This document shows positions 60,770 to 64,000 of a stretch of DNA of 64,000 nucleotides, one piece after another (position 1 is the stretch's first letter; every line of letters starts with the position of its first letter). The position numbers and the translations under genes are program-made. Below the pieces are notes generated by a model. The model saw only the letters and a list, made by a program, of their open reading frames with translations, ran no database searches and had not been told where the DNA came from. This DNA is from Sphingomonas paeninsulae (GTDB lineage: Bacteria > Pseudomonadota > Alphaproteobacteria > Sphingomonadales > Sphingomonadaceae), in contig NZ_CP032829.1 of NCBI RefSeq assembly GCF_003660165.1, forward strand, positions 558,001 through 622,000, read 5' to 3'.

Positions 60770-61476
60770 ATCCAGTCATCGTTTTAATCCGCCCGCAACT
60801 GGGTGAGAACATCGGCAAGGCCGCGCGCGCGATGTTGAACTTTGGGCTGACAGAGTTGCGGCTTGTTTCCCCGCGTGATGGCTGGCCCAATCCACAAGCA
60901 GGCCCTGCGGCTGCTGGTGCCGACGTGGTAATCGCCAACGCCCAAGTGTTCGACACCGTGGCCGAGGCCGTGGCCGACTGTCACCACGTTTATGCGACCA
61001 CGGTTCGAAAGCGCGGTGTTACCAAGCCGGTGGTCACGCCAGAAGCTGCTGCAATCGCGATCCATGCCGCGCCCGAACGGTCCGCAATCATGTTCGGTCC
61101 GGAGCGCTCGGGACTCGAAACCGATGACGTTGCGGTCGCGCGCACGATATTAACGGTGCCAATCAACCCGAAATTCGGTTCGCTGAACCTTGCTCAAGCA
61201 GTCATGGTCGTCGCGTATGAATGGTCCAAGGGCGAAGATTTGGCGCAGCCTCCGCTGGTGCCGACCGAACCGCCCGCTCCGCAGCATGAACTCGATGGAT
61301 TGATCGGGCATCTGGATGAGATGCTCGACCATGCAGGGTTTTATTTTCCGCTGGCCAAGGTGCCGACCATCAAGCGTGCGGTGCGGACTATTATGACCAA
61401 GCCGGGCTGGAATGAGCAGGAAGTGCGAACGTTGCGTGGAGTGCTGACGGCTATCGAAAAGCCGCGGCCCAAATAA
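60766..61476 (+). CDS. trmJ: SpoU/TrmJ-family RNA 2'-O-methyltransferase
   Basis: The 236-residue SPOUT protein has [20 protein letters not shown] at the start, the knot motifs [16 protein letters not shown] and [20 protein letters not shown] and a C-terminal helical extension. This matches TrmJ-like tRNA Cm32/Um32 methyltransferases. It starts at GTG 60766. It is the last gene of the rpiB-glyA-nrdR unit and is convergent with the chorismate mutase gene. Confidence 0.88.
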   Translation: MNPVIVLIRPQLGENIGKAARAMLNFGLTELRLVSPRDGWPNPQAGPAAAGADVVIANAQVFDTVAEAVADCHHVYATTVRKRGVTKPVVTPEAAAIAIHAAPERSAIMFGPERSGLETDDVAVARTILTVPINPKFGSLNLAQAVMVVAYEWSKGEDLAQPPLVPTEPPAPQHELDGLIGHLDEMLDHAGFYFPLAKVPTIKRAVRTIMTKPGWNEQEVRTLRGVLTAIEKPRPK

Positions 61477-61479
61477 CGC

Positions 61480-61791
61480 CTAACGAGCGTCGAATCGCTC
61501 CATCTCATAAGCGATCGACGTTTCGACCAACATTTCCCAAATTTTCTCCGCCAGCACGATCGGATAATCGGCGGCCAGCGCATTCGCCTTGGCATGGCGC
61601 AGGACTTCGGCTTTGCGCGCTTCGTCACGCACATCCTCTCGTTTCGGCTTTATCCGCGCCGCCGCTTCCATATAGCGAAAGCGCAGACCCAGTAGGTCGG
61701 CAAGGAGACGGTCGGTTTCGTCCACGCCTTCGCGGACTTCGACCATGGTCCGACAAGAATCGGGTGTTTTGCAGCGTTCGGGATCGATCAT
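61480..61791 (-). CDS. Chorismate mutase, AroQ class
   Basis: The 103-residue helical protein has the AroQ pattern VDETDRLLADLLGLRFRYME then AAARIKPKREDVRDEARK and an IWEMLVETSIAYEMERF final helix. It rearranges chorismate to prephenate for Phe/Tyr synthesis. Some proteins of this size are isochorismate-pyruvate lyases (PchB), but no siderophore genes adjoin it. Confidence 0.85.
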   Translation of the reverse strand: MIDPERCKTPDSCRTMVEVREGVDETDRLLADLLGLRFRYMEAAARIKPKREDVRDEARKAEVLRHAKANALAADYPIVLAEKIWEMLVETSIAYEMERFDAR

Positions 61792-61994
61792 GACCTGCCC
61801 ATAACGCCGCTTGTGTTGACTTGCATCCCGTTTCCGCTAATGGCCGCGCCTTCGCAATTGACCCCGCACTCCGGTGAAGCGGTGGTCCTGCCCGGCCTTT
61901 GGCTGAAGTAGCGCGGACCCGGAACACCTGTCTCCATCAGGAGACGGATAACGAAAACAACGGCCCATTGGGTCACGCAATTGAAGGACTGACT

Positions 61995-62609
61995 ATGTCG
62001 AAGCGTCAAAGCGCAAAGCACAAGCTCGATCGCCGTATGGGTGAAAATATTTGGGGTCGCCCCAAATCGCCCGTCAACAAGCGCGAATACGGTCCCGGCC
62101 AGCATGGTCAGCGTCGTAAGGGCAAGGTTTCCGACTATGGTATTCAGCTGAAAGCCAAGCAGAAGCTGAAGGGCTATTACGGCGAAGTCACCGAAAAGCA
62201 GTTCAAGCGTTCGTACACTGACGCTGCTGCGATGAAGGGCGATACCTCGCAGAACCTTATCGGTCTGCTCGAGCGTCGTCTGGATGCGATCGTTTACCGC
62301 GCCAAGTTCGCGCCGACGGTTTTCGCTGCTCGCCAGCTCGTTTCGCACGGCCACATTCGTGTCAACGGCGTAAAGTGCAACATCGCTTCACGGCGTTGTG
62401 CTCCCGGCGACGAGATCACTCTCGGCACCAAGGCGCAGGAAATGGCGCTGGTCATGGAAGCACAGAGCCTCGCCGAGCGCGATATTCCTGAATATGTCGC
62501 CATCGACGGCACCGCAAAGGCAACTTTCACGCGCGTTCCTACGCTCGACGAAGTTCCTTATCCGGTAAAGATGGAGCCAAATCTGGTCGTCGAATTCTAC
62601 TCACGCTAA
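61995..62609 (+). CDS. rpsD: 30S ribosomal protein S4
   Basis: The 204-residue protein has [40 protein letters not shown], and an S4 RNA-binding domain ([35 protein letters not shown]). It nucleates 30S assembly. ATG 61995 is chosen by family match. An inverted repeat TGCGGCG/CGCCGCA follows the stop at about 62619-62636 but lacks a T-run. Confidence 0.97.
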   Translation: MSKRQSAKHKLDRRMGENIWGRPKSPVNKREYGPGQHGQRRKGKVSDYGIQLKAKQKLKGYYGEVTEKQFKRSYTDAAAMKGDTSQNLIGLLERRLDAIVYRAKFAPTVFAARQLVSHGHIRVNGVKCNIASRRCAPGDEITLGTKAQEMALVMEAQSLAERDIPEYVAIDGTAKATFTRVPTLDEVPYPVKMEPNLVVEFYSR

Positions 62610-62650
62610 AATAGTGTTGCGGCGGTTGCGCCGCACACCCAGCTTTGCGA

Positions 62651-62685
62651 GACACGGGCGTCCTGTTTTCGGAGATTCCCGTGTC
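62651..62685 (+). promoter_or_regulatory. Hairpin enclosing the start of the M28 peptidase gene
   Basis: GACACGGG (62651-62658) pairs perfectly with CCCGTGTC (62678-62685). The GGAG ribosome-binding site (62671-62674) lies in the loop and the GTG start codon (62681-62683) in the stem, so folding should hinder translation. Confidence 0.45.
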
Positions 62686-64000
62686 CGCCAAGTTTTTTAC
62701 GTCTCTGCTGCTCGCCAGCGCACTTGCCCTGCCCGCGATTGCCCAGCCCGCCGGCACCCCGGCTCCCCACATTTCGGTCCAGACGCTGCGCGACGTCACT
62801 AGAACTCTCTCCGACGACTCATTCGAAGGCCGCGCGCCGACAAGCGCTGCTGAACCTAAAGTTATCGCCTATATTTCCGATCGTTTTGCCAAAGCAGGTC
62901 TGAAGCCCGGCAATAACGGAAGCTGGACGCAGGACGTGCCGATGGTCGAGATCGCCGTTGCACCAACCGCAGCGATGGCTTTCACCGGAGGCAAGACGCC
63001 TGTAACGCTGGCTTATAAATCCGACATGGTCATTTCGACGCGTCAGGTGCGCCCGAAAGTTACGATCACAAACAGTGATGTCGTTTTCGTCGGATATGGC
63101 ATCAATGCACCTGAAAAAGGCTGGAACGATTATGCCGGGCTCGACGTGCGCGGCAAGACAGTCATCATCCTGATCAACGATCCCGACTGGGAAAAGCCAA
63201 CGGTGGGCGGTGAATTCAACGGTCGTGCCATGACTTACTACGGACGCTGGACATATAAATACGAGGAAGCAGCACGTCAGGGAGCGGCGGCTGCAATCAT
63301 TGTCCACGACACCGAGCCCGCCGCCTATCCATTCGACGTCGTGGTCTCTTCATGGGCCAAACCAACGCTCAACCTCGACGCCAAGAACGATCATATGAAC
63401 GAATCGAAAGCGATCGGCTGGATAACCGGCGATGCAGCCACCCGATTGTTCGCGAGTGCGGGCCAGAACCTGACAGCATTGAAGCTCGCCGCAAAGACAC
63501 ACGGTTTCAAGGCCGTGCCGCTTGGATTGAAGCTGAATGTCACGCTCGACACCACAATCCGGCGTCAGATGTCGCATAACATCGTCGGCATCTTGCCCGG
63601 AACGTCGCGGGCGAACGAATATGTGCTGTATTCCGCTCACTGGGACCATCTTGGCCATTGCGAGCCGGTAAAGGGGGATAGCATTTGCAACGGCGCGCTC
63701 GATAACGCTAGCGGCGTCGCGGGCCTTGTTGCGCTTGCCGAAGCTGCCGCGAAAGCCGGCCCAACGCCACGCAGTCAGGTTTTCCTGGCCGTGACTGCCG
63801 AAGAGTCCGGCCTGCTGGGTTCTCAATATTATGCCGAGCATCCGATCTATCCGCTTTCCCAAACTGCAGGCGGCGTGAATATGGACGTGCTGAACGTGAA
63901 CGGCAAAACCCGCGATGTCGAAGTTACCGGCATAGGGAAATCCGATCTGGACGACTATGTGAAGCGCTATGCCGCAGCGGGGGGGCGCACGATCAGCCCC
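62681..64000 (+). CDS. Secreted M28-family metallopeptidase, 3' end outside the window
   Basis: The 440 visible residues start with a signal peptide (FFTSLLLASALALPAIAQ), then an N-terminal segment DDSFEGRAPTSAAE, a PA-like inserted domain (GYGINAPEKGWNDYAGLDVR, GAAAAIIVHDTEPAAYPF) and an M28 zinc-peptidase core. The core has SAHWDHLG (zinc His), GALDNASGVAG (bridging Asp) and TAEESGLLGSQY (catalytic Glu). It is probably an aminopeptidase acting in the periplasm or outside. GTG 62681 has GGAG 6 bases upstream. The frame stays open at the window end. Confidence 0.9.
   Translation, partial: MSAKFFTSLLLASALALPAIAQPAGTPAPHISVQTLRDVTRTLSDDSFEGRAPTSAAEPKVIAYISDRFAKAGLKPGNNGSWTQDVPMVEIAVAPTAAMAFTGGKTPVTLAYKSDMVISTRQVRPKVTITNSDVVFVGYGINAPEKGWNDYAGLDVRGKTVIILINDPDWEKPTVGGEFNGRAMTYYGRWTYKYEEAARQGAAAAIIVHDTEPAAYPFDVVVSSWAKPTLNLDAKNDHMNESKAIGWITGDAATRLFASAGQNLTALKLAAKTHGFKAVPLGLKLNVTLDTTIRRQMSHNIVGILPGTSRANEYVLYSAHWDHLGHCEPVKGDSICNGALDNASGVAGLVALAEAAAKAGPTPRSQVFLAVTAEESGLLGSQYYAEHPIYPLSQTAGGVNMDVLNVNGKTRDVEVTGIGKSDLDDYVKRYAAAGGRTISP

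Noticed and set aside
62616-62640. Intrinsic terminator after rpsD
   Set aside because: TGCGGCG/CGCCGCA forms a stem but is not followed by a T-run.

Overview
The window is a 64 kb chromosomal segment of a GC-rich alphaproteobacterium, most likely a member of the Sphingomonadaceae. The evidence is the gene content and order: mutM-ubiE-ubiB-coaBC-dut, dnaA near rpsT, the aminolevulinate synthase form of HemA, a lysine/alanine-tailed TopA, and the general protein style. No rRNA, CRISPR array, prophage or insertion sequence was seen. One tRNA (Gln, UUG) is present.

Layout. 1-8.2 kb: a PilZ protein fragment, a frameshifted HTH regulator, an acyltransferase, then a tight five-gene operon (2487-8185). 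That operon encodes an EAL c-di-GMP phosphodiesterase, a LysM lipoprotein, a transmembrane Ser/Thr kinase, a TagH-like FHA protein and a PP2C phosphatase. It resembles the threonine-phosphorylation switch of type VI secretion, but no secretion core genes are present here. 8.2-16.6 kb: a complete kdpFABCDE high-affinity K+ system with a KdpE-box-like sequence upstream. 16.6-30.9 kb: accessory and metabolic genes, namely an RND pump, an acyltransferase, DoxX, serine acetyltransferase, small hydrolases, a PrpR/RamB-type regulator, enoyl-CoA hydratase, a GST-like protein, three tandem paralogous glycosyltransferases and a secreted GH16-like protein. 31-43 kb: tRNA-Gln, ilvE, a MarR regulator, proC, ybjN, ubiK, tspO, tlyA, a hydrolase, dxs, zur-merC, a guanidinium exporter with a structured leader, a DUF167 gene, dnaA and rpsT. 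43-64 kb: mostly housekeeping genes (mutM, ubiE, ubiB, coaBC, dut, moeB, topA, dprA, plsY, murI, hemA, rpiB, glyA, nrdR, trmJ, chorismate mutase, rpsD), a btaAB betaine-lipid pair, and an M28 peptidase that runs off the end.

A recurring oddity: at least five genes (HTH regulator, RND pump, proC, topA and a lipoprotein at 58 kb), and probably a sixth at 40.2 kb, are each broken by exactly one missing base. In all but the sixth the missing base lies in a G/C homopolymer. Because topA is normally essential, the simplest reading is consensus under-calling of homopolymers rather than true gene decay, and the intact products are described accordingly. A true relic (46619-46994) of a membrane protein is also present.

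The most interesting candidates for follow-up are the c-di-GMP/phosphorylation operon without a visible secretion system, the leader of the guanidinium exporter (an ACGG hairpin followed by a hairpin enclosing the ribosome-binding site), and the tandem glycosyltransferase array.
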